Shown here: positions 37,601 to 48,720 of the stretch, piece by piece | Numbering within the stretch: the first letter of the stretch is position 1 | How the letters are laid out: each line of letters opens with the position of its first letter | Assembly: GCA_020809705.1 (NCBI GenBank) | Contig: CP085826.1 | Location: forward strand, 7,378,001-7,442,000 | Direction: 5' to 3' | Length of the DNA stretch: 64,000 nt | Source: Calonectria ilicicola | Taxonomy: Eukaryota > Ascomycota > Sordariomycetes > Hypocreales > Nectriaceae | The notes under the pieces: generated by a model | Told to the model about the DNA's origin: nothing | Database searches by the model: none | What the model saw: the letters and a program-made list of their open reading frames with translations, nothing else | Position numbers and translations under genes: made by a program

Positions 37601-39633
37601 GGAAAGCATTCTTCGCCTGTTCAACAAGAGCTTTTTTCCTTCCAGAAAGCCTTCGAGAAAGAATGAGATCGTAGAGTTGATCAAGGTCATTCGGGAATAA
37701 AGCTAGTTCGTAGTCAATCTCTCCCGTTGTTGTGGACCTCTGAGCGCACAGCTCGAGACATGAAACGACCAATTTTACCCAAAGGAATACACCTTCAGAC
37801 CTTTTGACCATTTCGTGGATTAAATTGCTCTTGGCCAGGCCCCTGGAGCTCTCTATTAGAACAAGGCTCGAGCTAACCCAGTATTCAATGTCGGTGGTGT
37901 TGTGTTCCTCCAGGTAGATCTGTGGCACATTCAATGTGCCACATTGCGGTACGGCCCGTGATGAGATACACACTCTGACTTGGCGACGATCAACAATGTC
38001 TCTAATGAACGAAAACACGTTTGCTTTGTCTTCGCATTCATCAACCGCATCCACAAGCAGAGCAATAGGGCGTTCAGTAAAGTCAATATGGCAAATAAAT
38101 TGGTCAAAGTATGTCGCGAGTTCGTGCTCTTGCCATTCCCAATATGTTCCATAAGTTCCAAAAAGTTCTGATTTATCTGAGTAAGCAATAACCATATCAT
38201 CGGGAGGATAATATGATCTGCGCGCGATAAGTTGATACAACAGGCTTTTGAGCATAGACCTTGGTGAAGATCTAATCGTATCTCTCTTGTCAAAATGGTA
38301 GAATAGCGCTGCGCCATTCATATTTTTTAGGATGTAACTCATGAGTGTGCTTTTACCACTACCTGGCTTTCCATTGATCCATAAGACCGAGGACCTTTCT
38401 TGCCATGAAGTATATTCAGGGTTACCTAGAATCCAAGAGCATGTTCCATTCATGGCGCTAGATATGTTTTCTAGGCCACTCTCAACATATAGGGATTTGA
38501 GAATATCTACCTCCAGTTAGATTTATAGTCTGCAGCGACCTTATAACGTACCGATGCGGCGTGGAGATACTACCAGCTGCTGCAATCCCGAGACTAAGTC
38601 CGGAACCGAACTGCACAGACCTTTCAAAGTCGTTGTAACTGCCCGATAAACAAAATCCTCCGGATTTTCGAACTTCGAAATCGACTATGGAGGCCGTAAG
38701 GAGATGGAAGAGGTATTGATGTAAGGGAGCCTACTAAATGATGGGCATGTAGTCCAATCTGCATTTGTCCATTTAAACGGGTGTCTTCATATCCAACGAC
38801 CTTGTATGCCACTGTTTAGCAAGATAATAAAATATTTTAAATTCCTCGCAATGCATATCGGGGGTAAAATACTACTTACAGGTCCAAAGCCTGCATGGGT
38901 GTCATCAAGGGGGAGTTCTTCGAAAAACGAGACGGTCTTGCACCACGGTGTCTTGAAGGAAAGCCGCCTAAAGGATTCGAGGGAAATTTGGATGGGTTGC
39001 AAAACATCCATACTGATGTCCTGAGCAGAAATGGAAGCACTCGTGCTTGCAATCAGTCTCAATTGCTCATGTAATCGTGATGGGGATGTTGAATGTGGTG
39101 TCCCCAAAAAAATAATATCGTGGAACGCCCTTGCAAAACCGCCTTGTACAACATTGCGATCTGAGTGATGAAAGGATTTAATGAGAGCCTCTTTAACAAG
39201 TAAGCCACCAATGCTATGACAAACAAAAATAAAACGGTGATCACTCTATACACTCGTGTGCATTAGCCTAGTAAAAATTGACAACAACGAGAAGAAAGGT
39301 TTAATTAATTCCTACTTTTGTCTCCCCAGACTCTTTGTATTCGGTCAGTATGGCAAGAAGCTCGTCAGCGCAGTTGGAGAGAGCGCTTTTGTCTTGAAAA
39401 ATGCTTCTGCTATTCCACGAATAGGCAAAGATTCTGGCCGACGGAACAGGATTTTCCTGGAGTTGCCGTGGCCAAAATTCATGCGAGCTCTGCAATTCTT
39501 TTGGCCTTGCACACTCTTCATATGAACATCCCTTTAAGCCGTGGATAAAAATGATGTCTACGACTGGGTTAGCGGCGCCGGCCTCGGTCTGCTCGGCGGG
39601 TGCGAGAAGGGTGAGGCCGTTCTGGACGGCCAT
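34697..39633 (-). CDS. NLR-like protein: alpha/beta hydrolase, NACHT, ankyrin repeats, C-terminal zinc finger
   Basis: Seven exons (39633-39316, 39245-38880, 38800-38735, 38684-38552, 38506-36028, 35971-35697, 35649-34697) join in phase to give 1529 residues. Residues 1-240 form a DUF676/lipase-like alpha/beta hydrolase with oxyanion HGL at 31-33 and nucleophile motif CHSIGG (Ser117). NACHT follows, with Walker A GKPGSGKST at 340-348 and Walker B LLVDAVDEC at 444-452. About five ankyrin repeats span 829-986. From about 1088 a Cys/His-rich module begins CPYFKRSPGKC and continues across the next exon as HRLLEHLFKAHYRGKKCNRCKKWF, followed by EGFDADQADKLRGKEL and a Ser/Pro-rich tail. Fungal NLRs of this architecture are cytosolic sensors linked to heterokaryon incompatibility and immunity; the ligand is unknown. 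The zinc-finger tail is an unusual addition. The first intron uses the TATAG acceptor at 39246. The gene starts 240 bp from the retroelement block at its 3' side. Confidence 0.85.
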
Positions 39634-40313
39634 CGTGAAAGAGGAGCCCGTGGGCTGGGGGTATAACGTACTAAAGAGTTGGATGATGGAGGCGAAAATG
39701 ATGCCAGGCCAGGTTTGATTTTGTACGGAGAGGCCACCAGTTGAGAGCGGCTACTCCGAGCCCCATCTTTAGGATAATCGGCACACGGGCATTTGATACC
39801 TTTAGGCCCCGTGTTGGCCAACCTGTTTTGCACTTCAACGACCAAGAGCATGTCGGGCTGCCCGACCATTGTGCAGTATCCTCTTCCAATCGCATTACCT
39901 CAACTCGCAATGCATAATATTTGGGTTGAAAGTGTATTTGCGTGAGCTCGATTTTGCGAGCCACGCAATTTCATCCAATGAGACCTCCATCTCTGTTGGT
40001 GGGTGTAGAGCCCCTGCAACAAAATCCATATCGAGTAACATCGGTCGCCCACTGTTGCGTAAGTCCGAGTGAGCATTCTACTTTCAGTTGCCCAACCCAA
40101 TCTACGTGGCAAATTTCAATCGCCAATGCCAAAATACAATTCCCAAATGCGAAATGGCGTGCTGACAAGTCACTGGCGCTGTGTCCGCGAGAAAACAAAA
40201 CTGCACCATGCGAATTTCCGCCACACAGTCCATAAAAGATCTTGACGACATAACGTGGAAGATGTACCTTGTATAGGTTTCCTTGTAATAACAAGACCCC
40301 CAATGACACCACC
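39634..40313. other. intergenic region upstream of the NLR gene
   Basis: About 680 bp lie between the NLR start and the end of the deaminase frame. Several overlapping minus-strand frames (39558-39964, 39971-40432) lack recognisable domains and probably represent 5' UTR or chance ORFs. Confidence 0.4.
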
Positions 40314-41940
40314 TCAGCGAGAATGGGATCGCCCTCTGTACAACAAAATTTCTGTTTCGCTTTCCTCTCCTCCCTCCTCCCCTTCAAACCCCACCTCTCC
40401 CGTTCTTCCATTCCCAATTGGGCCGTCGTCAATAGCTAGTGAACCCAAGTTCATGGTTATTGCATCAGCTGAAGAATTCGGGACGACGTCCGCTGTCTGG
40501 CGTGCCATAAGCATTGTGTATGCGCTAGAGTCGTGAGGTCTCCCATCTGCCAATCTGTCCTCCAAAATCCTCCCAATGTCTCTGCCTATTCGGGTCTTGA
40601 TTTTCTGCATGACATCCCTCCGCTCGAGAACAGCTTCTTCGCCTTGATGTGTGTATATATCAGGCATTCTCCAGTTAAAGTACACATTCTGAGAGGACTC
40701 GCGCGTTCGCACATCCGTTGAATATGCATCGAAGAAGTATGAGCAAAGTTTGCAAAGCGGCTTGCTGGTTCCGATGAATTTCTGTCTTCTGAAGAACCTT
40801 TCTGGTCGTATCCCCCCTTCTGTGTTCTCAAGCCAATCATGAAGAAGAATTTCAGCATGCACAACAGTACCCCGTTCCACATTCCATTCTTCTTCAATCA
40901 TGCCGTCTATGTTGTGAGCGGATAGCAATGCGAGCTGCTCGTCATACCGTTGAAGGACCGCAGGTCGGCTTTCCATTTTGTGCACGATTTGCTCAGCGGT
41001 GAACGGGGTTTCTCTCAAAACACCTTTCAAATATGAGCTTGACGGTATCATGTGAACTTCAAACTCTTGGAATAGATCGTGCCATGTATTGCTCGCCCTA
41101 AGGTAACCTCGATGGCCCGCTTGTAGGAGAGCAAGCGACCTGAAGTATGCACGCAATCTGACCACGACTTGGAAGACCCAAAATCTCCTTCCCTGACTAA
41201 GCGAGCTCCGATCAAAGCGAATTCATTTGACTTGTACCATTGATTGATCATTTTTATCAACGTGCATGTGGCAGGAATGTCCACTAGATGATACAAAACA
41301 TGCATTTCGGTCAGTCTATGAGGAATTACAATGCATCCTGCATACTGACCCGTTTTTTTATTATTTTTTAAAATGACACAAGTTTTAAGATGTGAATGTA
41401 TCGTAGAAAGACCCAGCTCAATTGAACGAGCTAGTAGTCATTAGCTCATGAGGACCCTTGAGATGGATTGAATTACCTTCCGCGGTATCTTCGCGCTGAC
41501 AAGACAAGATACAATCATGTAGCTTTTCATCAAAGGCATTCAAATAGCTCTTAACTCTGGCTGAATTCAAGGATAATGCAGAAAGCAGAGCGCGCTCATG
41601 AAGGGCCGAGATGTCAGATGCTTCTTTTGGGAGCGGATGGCGGAACAGTTCAAGAATGTTCCTGATACCGTTCTTGATGGCATCTAATTTACAACTCTTC
41701 CGAGAATTGAATCCGAAAACGTATTGGACACGATCTGGTAGCTGCAAACCGTACAAGCTGCTACAGCATCCCCGACGGGATCAGTACAGCAGAGAAAGGC
41801 AAGTCTGGACACAAAATCTTCGAAAAAGTCCTGAAGATTAAGCGTAAAATCAGCTGGGGGGTTCAACCCTTCTCTCCGATGCGGGTGAAGAGCTGTGAGA
41901 CAAATAAGAAGTATCAGAACAGTGTAAAATGGTCTTTTCA
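40314..41940 (-). pseudogene. OTT_1508-like deaminase gene, apparently decayed
   Basis: The frame 41165-40314 holds the deaminase core: VVHAEILLHDWLENTEGG and, 30 residues on, KFIGTSKPLCKLCSYFF. This is the HAE plus SKPxCxxC zinc site of the OTT_1508-like fungal deaminase family (PF14441). Upstream pieces are LNPPADFTLNLQDFFEDFVSRLAFLCCTDPVGDAVAACT (about 41865-41750), LQLPDRVQYVFGFNSRKSCKLDAIKNGIRNILELF (to 41418), and a third block from about 41305. Adjacent blocks lie in different frames. At about 41752 and about 41183 a single missing T in a T-run would restore continuity, and the first block has no start ATG. At the second site a 38-bp pseudo-intron is an alternative. Read as a pseudogene or as sequence with homopolymer errors; the deaminase identity is firm, while the 5' end was not found. 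It lies on the same strand upstream of the NLR gene. Confidence 0.6.
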
Positions 41941-42812
41941 AATTTGTCCCAAGCTCAACTACTTGACTAGACGCGCTGGCTGCGCAAAATTAGCTGTTAT
42001 ATCCTGAACATGGGAAATATTCACAAACTCATTTTGGCGAAACTCCAAATGAAGTCAGAAATAAATATATGGGATGAGAAAACGTTAGGCAGTTGATGGA
42101 AATTAAGTCTTGAGTTGAAACCCGTTCTGAGGGCGATGGGCGGAGGCAGAAATAGAGAGAGCTTGAGGGCCGGGAGCTCGCAATCGCGCAAAACTCGGCT
42201 GGGCCAAGGAGGGGAATGTGACATCGGAGGGCCTCCATCCACATGATTATGAGCAATATTCAGGTGGGCCGCAAAAGTGGTTGCGACATTCTGAGTTGTT
42301 CTCCCACTGAGGCGTTTTTTCTGTGTCAGATTGGTTGAAAAAGCGTGGTAGGCCTCCTCGTGCATGAAGGTAGCGTCTTACGTTCACAACCTCATTGGAG
42401 TTCGGATGATGGGAACGACTCGAGTATTCCATCAAGTTCGTAGTCCACGTCACACATGCATTATCTTTCGGCTCGCAGTAGGCCTCCGAGGCTTTGAAAG
42501 TAGGCAGAATTGGTTGCCTCGTGATTGTTGCGGAGGGCCAAATGCACAATTGGTGGCCGGTAGACTTGTATAAATAAGAGAGATCCGGACAGAGAGACTC
42601 AAGAATTGTTCAACCTAACACTAAAAGTCATTACATTCTGCTGTGCTTTCTTCCAAACGGTTCGAGAGCTTCCAGGAATCCCAGGTGTTCACCTCAAACT
42701 TCCACTATACCTTTCTCCAACGAACCATTCCTAGGTTTTTACTTTATATTTCCCCCTTCTCTTCTTCAGGAATAACCTTTTTGCATTTTCATATGCTATC
42801 TTCATCCACAAA
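41941..42812. promoter_or_regulatory. divergent intergenic region; TATA box at 42569-42576
   Basis: This region separates the decayed deaminase gene (-) from the zinc-finger gene (+). TATAAATA at 42569-42576 lies about 240 bp before the zinc-finger ATG, followed by a pyrimidine-rich leader with CTCTTCTTCAG, typical of fungal 5' UTRs. Minus-strand frames in 42021-42549 show no domain and are not called. Confidence 0.45.
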
Positions 42813-43596
42813 ATGAGCCAAGATTACTCCGGCTACTGGCAGGGTGAATATCCTACTACCTCTGGCACTAACCAACCCGCGTTTGTATCAATGTCCCAGA
42901 TCGAGCTCCAGCCCGGCCAGCAGCAAACGGAAGAATACCCCTCCCAAGCTGCGGATGAACAGGGTCAAGATCATTAGGTCTCTCAACCCGGGCAAGTTGA
43001 ACAGCAGGACTATGCTGCCAACGCTCAAGATCAGGCTGCATACGGTTACGATTACACTCAAGGGGCTGCTGAAGCTATGGGGGAGCCAAGCTTCCTTCAA
43101 GCTCCAACTGCGGAAGATTATGAAATTGCACAAAGTGTGCGTTGGTCTCAAGATAGACCAATTTTCCAGGAAAGAGAAATGCCACCACCAAGCGAGTACC
43201 AGGATCGTGATGAAGAGGGATATTATTTTTGCACATACCCATACCCAGTTTGCCGTCAACGCATTAAGAAACGCTATGACAAACCAAGTAGAGTCAAGTA
43301 TGTCATGACCCACTCCGAAAGATATAATGGGCTAACAGGCATATAGGAAGCATGTCCGCAATCATGTCAAACCCGTCAGGTGCCCCAAGTGCTATGACCA
43401 TGGAACAGCCGAGCAAGAAGACATGAGAGAGCACATTCGCACAACGCACCCACGCTTGGCAGAGTTGCTTCGTATCAACTTGGGTCCGATACCGTGCTAC
43501 TATTGCAATACCTGGTTCCAGAACGGGCGAGAGGATAATCGGGACAGGCACATCAGGGACTATCATCAAGACATGCTGGTTGGCTCATATGAGTAA
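42813..43596 (+). CDS. C2H2-type zinc-finger protein with an in-frame TAG or a weak intron
   Basis: From the ATG at 42813 the frame encodes a Gln-rich leader, meets TAG at 42975-42977 (codon 55), and continues unbroken as VSQPGQVEQQDYAANAQDQAAYGYDYTQGAAEAMGEP. An intron at 43298-43346 (GTATGT...ATATAG) leads to three Cys/His pairs: CTYPYPVCRQRIKKRYDKPSRVKKHVRNH, CPKCYDHGTAEQEDMREHIRTTH and CYYCNTWFQNGREDNRDRHIRDYH. The first TAG may be a CAG-to-TAG mutation. Alternatively the 93-bp stretch 42885-42977 (GTATCA...TTAG), a multiple of three, may be spliced out and removes the stop. The 3' end is also open: GAGTAAGT at 43591 is a good donor, with an in-phase acceptor at 43671 giving a stop at 43690. 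It is probably a nuclear DNA- or RNA-binding protein; targets are unknown. Confidence 0.65.
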
Positions 43597-44971
43597 GTTG
43601 GGGGGGACATGGCGGAGGATTCGGGCCAAACGACGATTTTATGATCTATTGCGTTTCATATGTCCAAACAGGGAAAGGGCGACCGAGTAAAGGGAAGATA
43701 GTAAGATGAATATCGGGGAAAATGATTTTGGCCTACACATGTACTGAACGAACACCTCACACTTGCTTAAAATTTTCAAATCGGCCTGTGCGCATCATTT
43801 CATTTTGTAAAACAGTCCGCCCTCGGTTGAATATGTACGTGATAAGGACCGATGAGGCCATGGATAAATACACGCCTCTCTCACCGGCCACAAGGCCGGG
43901 GTAATAAAACAATATGGGAGCGCTAAGTGCGCGGTAGTGAGTGGTGGAAGAACAAAGACACTAGAAGAAGAGACGGTACACGAGAGCCAACCGAACTTTA
44001 ATACCATAAATAGTTCACTGTAAAATGAAATGCCGGCATTAATTTAATATGGGTACCATTAACAAAATCCACCAGTCTGTGCTGCGGTGGTGCTTGTTTG
44101 CACTAACGAGGACACCGTGGAAATAGCATCATCACGGGCGCATCTCAAAGCCGAGAGAGAGGGACAAACGTTTTGGTCATGAACATAAGCTTCTTTACTA
44201 ATGAGTTTTAAAAACAATACTAATTCTTCATGCAACATTTGCATTCTGGCGTCCAATTGTATAACCTATATCCTATTCCAAGCCCAAACCCCCGATCCTG
44301 TGTATCCCAGGGGGAAAGTCACTTTTTGGCCCAACCTTGAAAATCCCTTCATTGCGCCATTGCAATTCGCAAAGCCACACCAGCGCAGAAACGTATGGTT
44401 AATGTCAACGTGGGAGATGCTTTCTTCGCCCCAAGACCCTGATAGTCATCCGGACAAGCGTCCATGAGCATGTGCATGTGTTGTGTGCAGTCTTTCCCGT
44501 CCACGAACCCAAACCCAACATGTTTGCTCAGACCGATCAACAGCTGAGCAGCCGAGAGGCATGATTAAAAGAGAGAGATGATAAAATGAGCAAAAAAGCC
44601 AAATAAAAAAGCACCAAAAACAGTAGCTGGCTCCCCAAAACTCCAGGTCCGTAATGCCTCCCGCAATTCCGGTACAAATTAGGAAATGCCCTCAACGCCG
44701 AACCAGCACGAAAGCACGCAAAATGAACATATGCTCCATGGCGAAACGTCCAAATGAACCAGAGTGGCGTATTGTTTCGAATCAAACATGAAGTGCCCGC
44801 AATGGTGTGAAGCAGAAACATGTCTGCTCCGGCATGGCAATGCGCATGCGAAACGTCGTAAAAACATTCATGATCCCATAGTAGGGTCGTTGAGAGGTCG
44901 CAGTGCCGGCGACCGAATATCGTAATCAAATCTTTGAGCGTAAATGCTAGTCCACAATAACCGACCAAGGT
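43597..44971. other. convergent intergenic region
   Basis: The 3' ends of the zinc-finger gene (+) and the PP1-subunit gene (-) face each other here. A 143-codon minus-strand frame at 44537-44968 is Cys/His/Leu-rich without domain features. It overlaps what should be the 3' UTR of the PP1-subunit gene and is not called. I see no RNA gene or repeat. Confidence 0.45.
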
Positions 44972-47347
44972 CTATCCTCGGATGGCTGTGGCTGCATGAG
45001 CGTCACCCGACCAGGGAAATCGATCCATCATAACATGGTACGAAGAGTCGCTGGGGGGTGTACCATCAAATGTCGCGAAAGCTGGAGATGCCGACCTTGT
45101 GCCAGACCTCGGGGTGGACGAGTTGCTCCCCTCCTTTCGGGTGGGAACGTCCTTTGGGGTTACAGCAACTGGCGAGGCGCTGTAGTGGGTAGATCGAGAA
45201 CCCAGCTGAAGAGTGTGGTGGGTGGCAGGTCCGGCGTGGTGAGGGTGGTGGTTTCCAGTCGATGTCGTAGATGCGCGCCCGGTGTCTGCGGGAGCAGTTT
45301 TCAAAGTGCCGTCTTCAAGAGTTGGGCTCGACTGCTTGGAACCAAACTATACCAAATGACAGTTAGTAACCGAATATTACTGGTTGGTGGTGTAGTGCGC
45401 TGCTGCGGGGCGATCCTGGCGAGCATGGGGGAGGATGGAAGATCCATTCAAGCCACGAGAATCGCCGCCGAGAGAATGTAGTGCGGAAAGGCGATCATCA
45501 GGGGTACGTACAAAGCAGTACTTGTTGACAAGTTCCTCGTACGAGGCGCTGGGCAACGTAGAGGCGGGAGAGGATACATCAGGAGATGTAGTCTGCCTGG
45601 GTGCTGGAGCAGCAGGTGGGGCAGCGACTGGGGGTGCAGTGGACAGCTTGCTGCGAACGTTGGGCTTCATGTACAAGCCGTCCTTGTCCTTGCTGGAAGT
45701 GGCCTTGACAGCAGCAAGGGATGCACCAAAGTCATAGCGGTTAGCAAAAGCCTGGCCGCTGGGCGAGCCAACACCCTTGGCGATGTTGTCGCTGGCGGCA
45801 AGGTTGCTGTTAGACTTTGTCTTGAGGCGAAGGCCAGTGGTGCCTGATCCAGATTCGCCCAGGTACTCGTGAACAGGCTTCTCATAGCCAAACTTGGAGT
45901 CATCACCAAACTCACTGAAGCCGGCAGGCATTGACTTGGGCCGGGGCATGTTGGAAGGGTTGCGGCGGTTGCTCTTGGGTAGACCGTTCTGTCCGCGAGC
46001 ACCCTGGAAGTGACCCTTGCCATTCTGGGGCAGGTACTTCTTGCGGAAATCGACCTGGAAGTTGCGAGAGTTGTTGTTGTCCCAGTACTCTCGCTCGTTG
46101 ACAGTGTAGCGGATGCAGAAAAAGAGCGTTTTGGTCTCCAAGTTGGCCGTGTCAGACAGCTTGATGGTAAAGTTGAACCTGTCATGGCCAAGAGGAGTTT
46201 CGCGGGGTCGAATCTCGTGGCTGTACTCAGCAGCAGTCTCGGATGTGGTCTTCCAGTAGTCAAGAGTAAAACGAATGACGACATTCTTCTGGAAGGCCAA
46301 GTTGGCGACGGCAATAGAGCCCACCAGAGACTTTTGGTCAGCAGAGAGCCATACCTTCTCCAGGCGAACGGCCTGAGCCCTACGGGCAGGGCCCTCGTGG
46401 GGGAAGTTGGAGGTGAGGATCTCCCACTCGAAAGGAGGGCTGCGCGATCGATCCTCAGTAGGGAAGGGATATTCTGTGTCGCTGTCGTAGTTATCAACCG
46501 GTGAGGAGCCAGCACTAACAGCAAGCGGACGGTCAACTTGGAGGAAGTGTCGGACATGCTCCAAGTGAGAGTCAAAGTGGACAGCCTTTGAGAAGATGGG
46601 GGTACCGGGCATGCTGGAGGGGCGTCGGCGAGAAGCTGGCCTCAAGGCCGGCCGCACCAATTCGCCCGACTTCTTGCGGACCATCTGGGGCTTCTTTCGG
46701 AGCTCGAGGTCCGACTCTTCCTCGGAGCCCGTCAACGAGTTGTCGGCGGACTGTGTCACTGGAAGGTGAGGCTCGGTAGCGGAGCGGACATGGCTGACCT
46801 TGCGACCAGGCTTAGCAAGGTCGCTAAGGGTGCTTGTGCTGAAACTAAAGTGAACTCCTCCTCCTCCTCGGCGGTCTTGAGCCGGGCTCTCAACTAGCTC
46901 GCGCTCGGGTGATGCGCTTCGCTGCTGCTGAATCTGGCTGGCGACATCTCGGAGCTTCTCCAGCTTGCGGCCTCGAATCTTGAGCACGCCCTCATCATCG
47001 CTTCCAGACGAGGCTGAGTCGGGGGGGGAGATGATGGCGCCCATGGGCATTGATCGGTCGTCGGTAACGGGGGGCGGTGACTGTCGCACGTTTGTTGGCA
47101 CTGATGAAGACAGGGCTAATACCATGCTCTTCAAATCCTCCGATGTGCCCTGTGGTGTCAGCGGACCAACAGATCCATCACTGACAGAGGCGGGTGCTGA
47201 GGGTGTCCGGCGGTGCTTGAGTAGGTACGAGGCCGATCGAGGGAGTTGTGGCCGTGTGCCAGACTGGAGTGACGAGCGTCGACTCGCGTTTGGTGAGTTT
47301 GAGGCCGAGGAAGCTGGAGATCGATGTGATGGGGGTGTGTAAGGCAT
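44972..47347 (-). CDS. glycogen-targeting regulatory subunit of protein phosphatase 1 (GAC1/PIG-like, CBM21)
   Basis: Two exons (47347-45512 and 45346-44972) give 736 residues. The 165-bp intron has a GTACGT donor, a perfect TACTAAC branch point and a TATAG acceptor, and it joins VNKYCF to FGSKQSSPTLEDG. The N-terminal third is Ser/Pro-rich. KAVHF near residue 255 fits the RVxF PP1-docking motif. Residues about 329-432 (VWLSADQKSLVGSIAVANLAFQKNVVIRFTLDYW ... FCIRYTVNEREYWDNNNSRNFQVDF) form a CBM21 carbohydrate-binding module with its conserved WDNN. In yeast Gac1/Pig1 this pairing recruits PP1 to glycogen and activates glycogen synthase; the same cytosolic role is inferred here. The start is the ATG at 47347; the frame extends upstream without good evidence of coding. 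The C-terminus ends YHVMMDRFPWSGDAHAATAIRG. Confidence 0.9.
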
Positions 47348-48720
47348 TCCCAATAAAATATGAATCTGGCGGGGGAGAAGAGTGTGGTGGGGAATGCGGA
47401 TGCTCTGGTGAGAAGCGAATCCACAGGAGGAATGGGGGTAGGGTTGAAAGTGTGAGATCAGATCAGATTGGCGTAGAAATGATGTCGTTGATCGCGTAAT
47501 GCATAAAGGATTTTTTTTCTTTCGGTGTGCGCTATCGTGGAAGGCACTAGTCAGTATTGACAACCATGAGTAAGACGACGGGTGGAGCGTCGAATGAACC
47601 CGCTGTTCAGGGGAATTGATCGAGTGAGTTGAGAGGGAAGGCCAAGGTGGTCCTTCAGAGGGCGACAAGCGAAGCATAAAAGGAAAAAAAGACCAGAAGG
47701 CGAAAAAACCTTGTTGGGGGAGATGCTCCATGCGCACACACACTTACAAGCGATGTGGGGATTGTCAAGTCGACCGCAAACAGACAACTCAGGGAATGCT
47801 CTGGCAATATTCCAGCAACAGAGGCAGGCCACGAGAGTTGAACGGATGCGGGAGAATTGGCAAAGGAAAGGAATTGACCGTGAGGGAGAACGGCCAAGGG
47901 AGTCAATGCAGGTCCGGAAAAGAAAACAAGGGACCTGGGACCTGGATATAAGAGCAAAAGCTGGGGCGTCGAACAGCAGCTGCAAGAGTTGTCGCGGTGC
48001 TGGAGGAGGATTAAGAGGATGGGAGATGGGACGAGGGGCGATAAGGATAACGGGGCCTCGTGGGGACGTGGAGATGATATAGAGTCCAACGTCGATGGGA
48101 AGTGGTGGAGAAGCTGCTGATGCCGAAACTCAGTCAGTTTCCGAAGCGAGAAGCTGGTGTGCAGCTGAAGGCTGAGGAGGCGAAACGAAGTGTTGATAAT
48201 GGGCGGGGGGAAAGATGGTTTTGAGGGCTGGAACTGGAAGGCTCGGCCGGACAGGGCGGCATCGACTAACAGGACAAGGTTGAGAGCCGCGTAGGCGGAG
48301 GCGTGGGCATGGGCCGTCAGGGAGCCCGGGATGGGTGGGATGGAGGGTTTGGTAGTTTGGTAGGGGTGGGATGGCTAAGGGCGCCCGGTGGAGCGATTGC
48401 GATAGTCGATGGTGTCGGGGGCGTGGATGGTGGACGAACCAAGAGGGACCGGGGCTTGCCTTTTCGGCGACGAAGGCAAACGCCCAAAAGAGGCCAGTTG
48501 CAGCAGGTTGAATGGAAGAAGAGGGTGAGTGAGGGCGAGGGTGAGGGTGAGGGCACAAAGTGTGAGTGCGAGTATGAGTGTGAGTGTGAGTGTGAGCGTG
48601 GGATCCTCCCTCTGGGGCCGGTCTGGCCTGGCAGTAGAAGAAGAAGGGGGGTGTGAGCAGTGCTGGCCGTGGTCGTAAACGATCTGTAGGTAGCTTGTAT
48701 ATCAGACGTAGTAATGGTGT
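47348..48720. promoter_or_regulatory. long upstream region of the PP1-subunit gene with (GTGAGT)n at 48522-48602
   Basis: This is GC-normal DNA upstream of the minus-strand PP1-subunit gene, pyrimidine-rich on its coding strand (GAAA/GAGG-rich on +) as in long fungal 5' leaders. A GTGAGG/GTGAGT-type hexamer repeat occupies about 48522-48602. Overlapping frames on both strands have compositionally biased, domain-free products. Confidence 0.5.

Noticed and set aside
44537..44968. 143-codon minus-strand frame next to the PP1-subunit gene
   Set aside because: It starts 4 bp after the stop of that gene on the same strand, so it is in the expected 3' UTR. The composition is Cys/His/Leu-rich with no domain.
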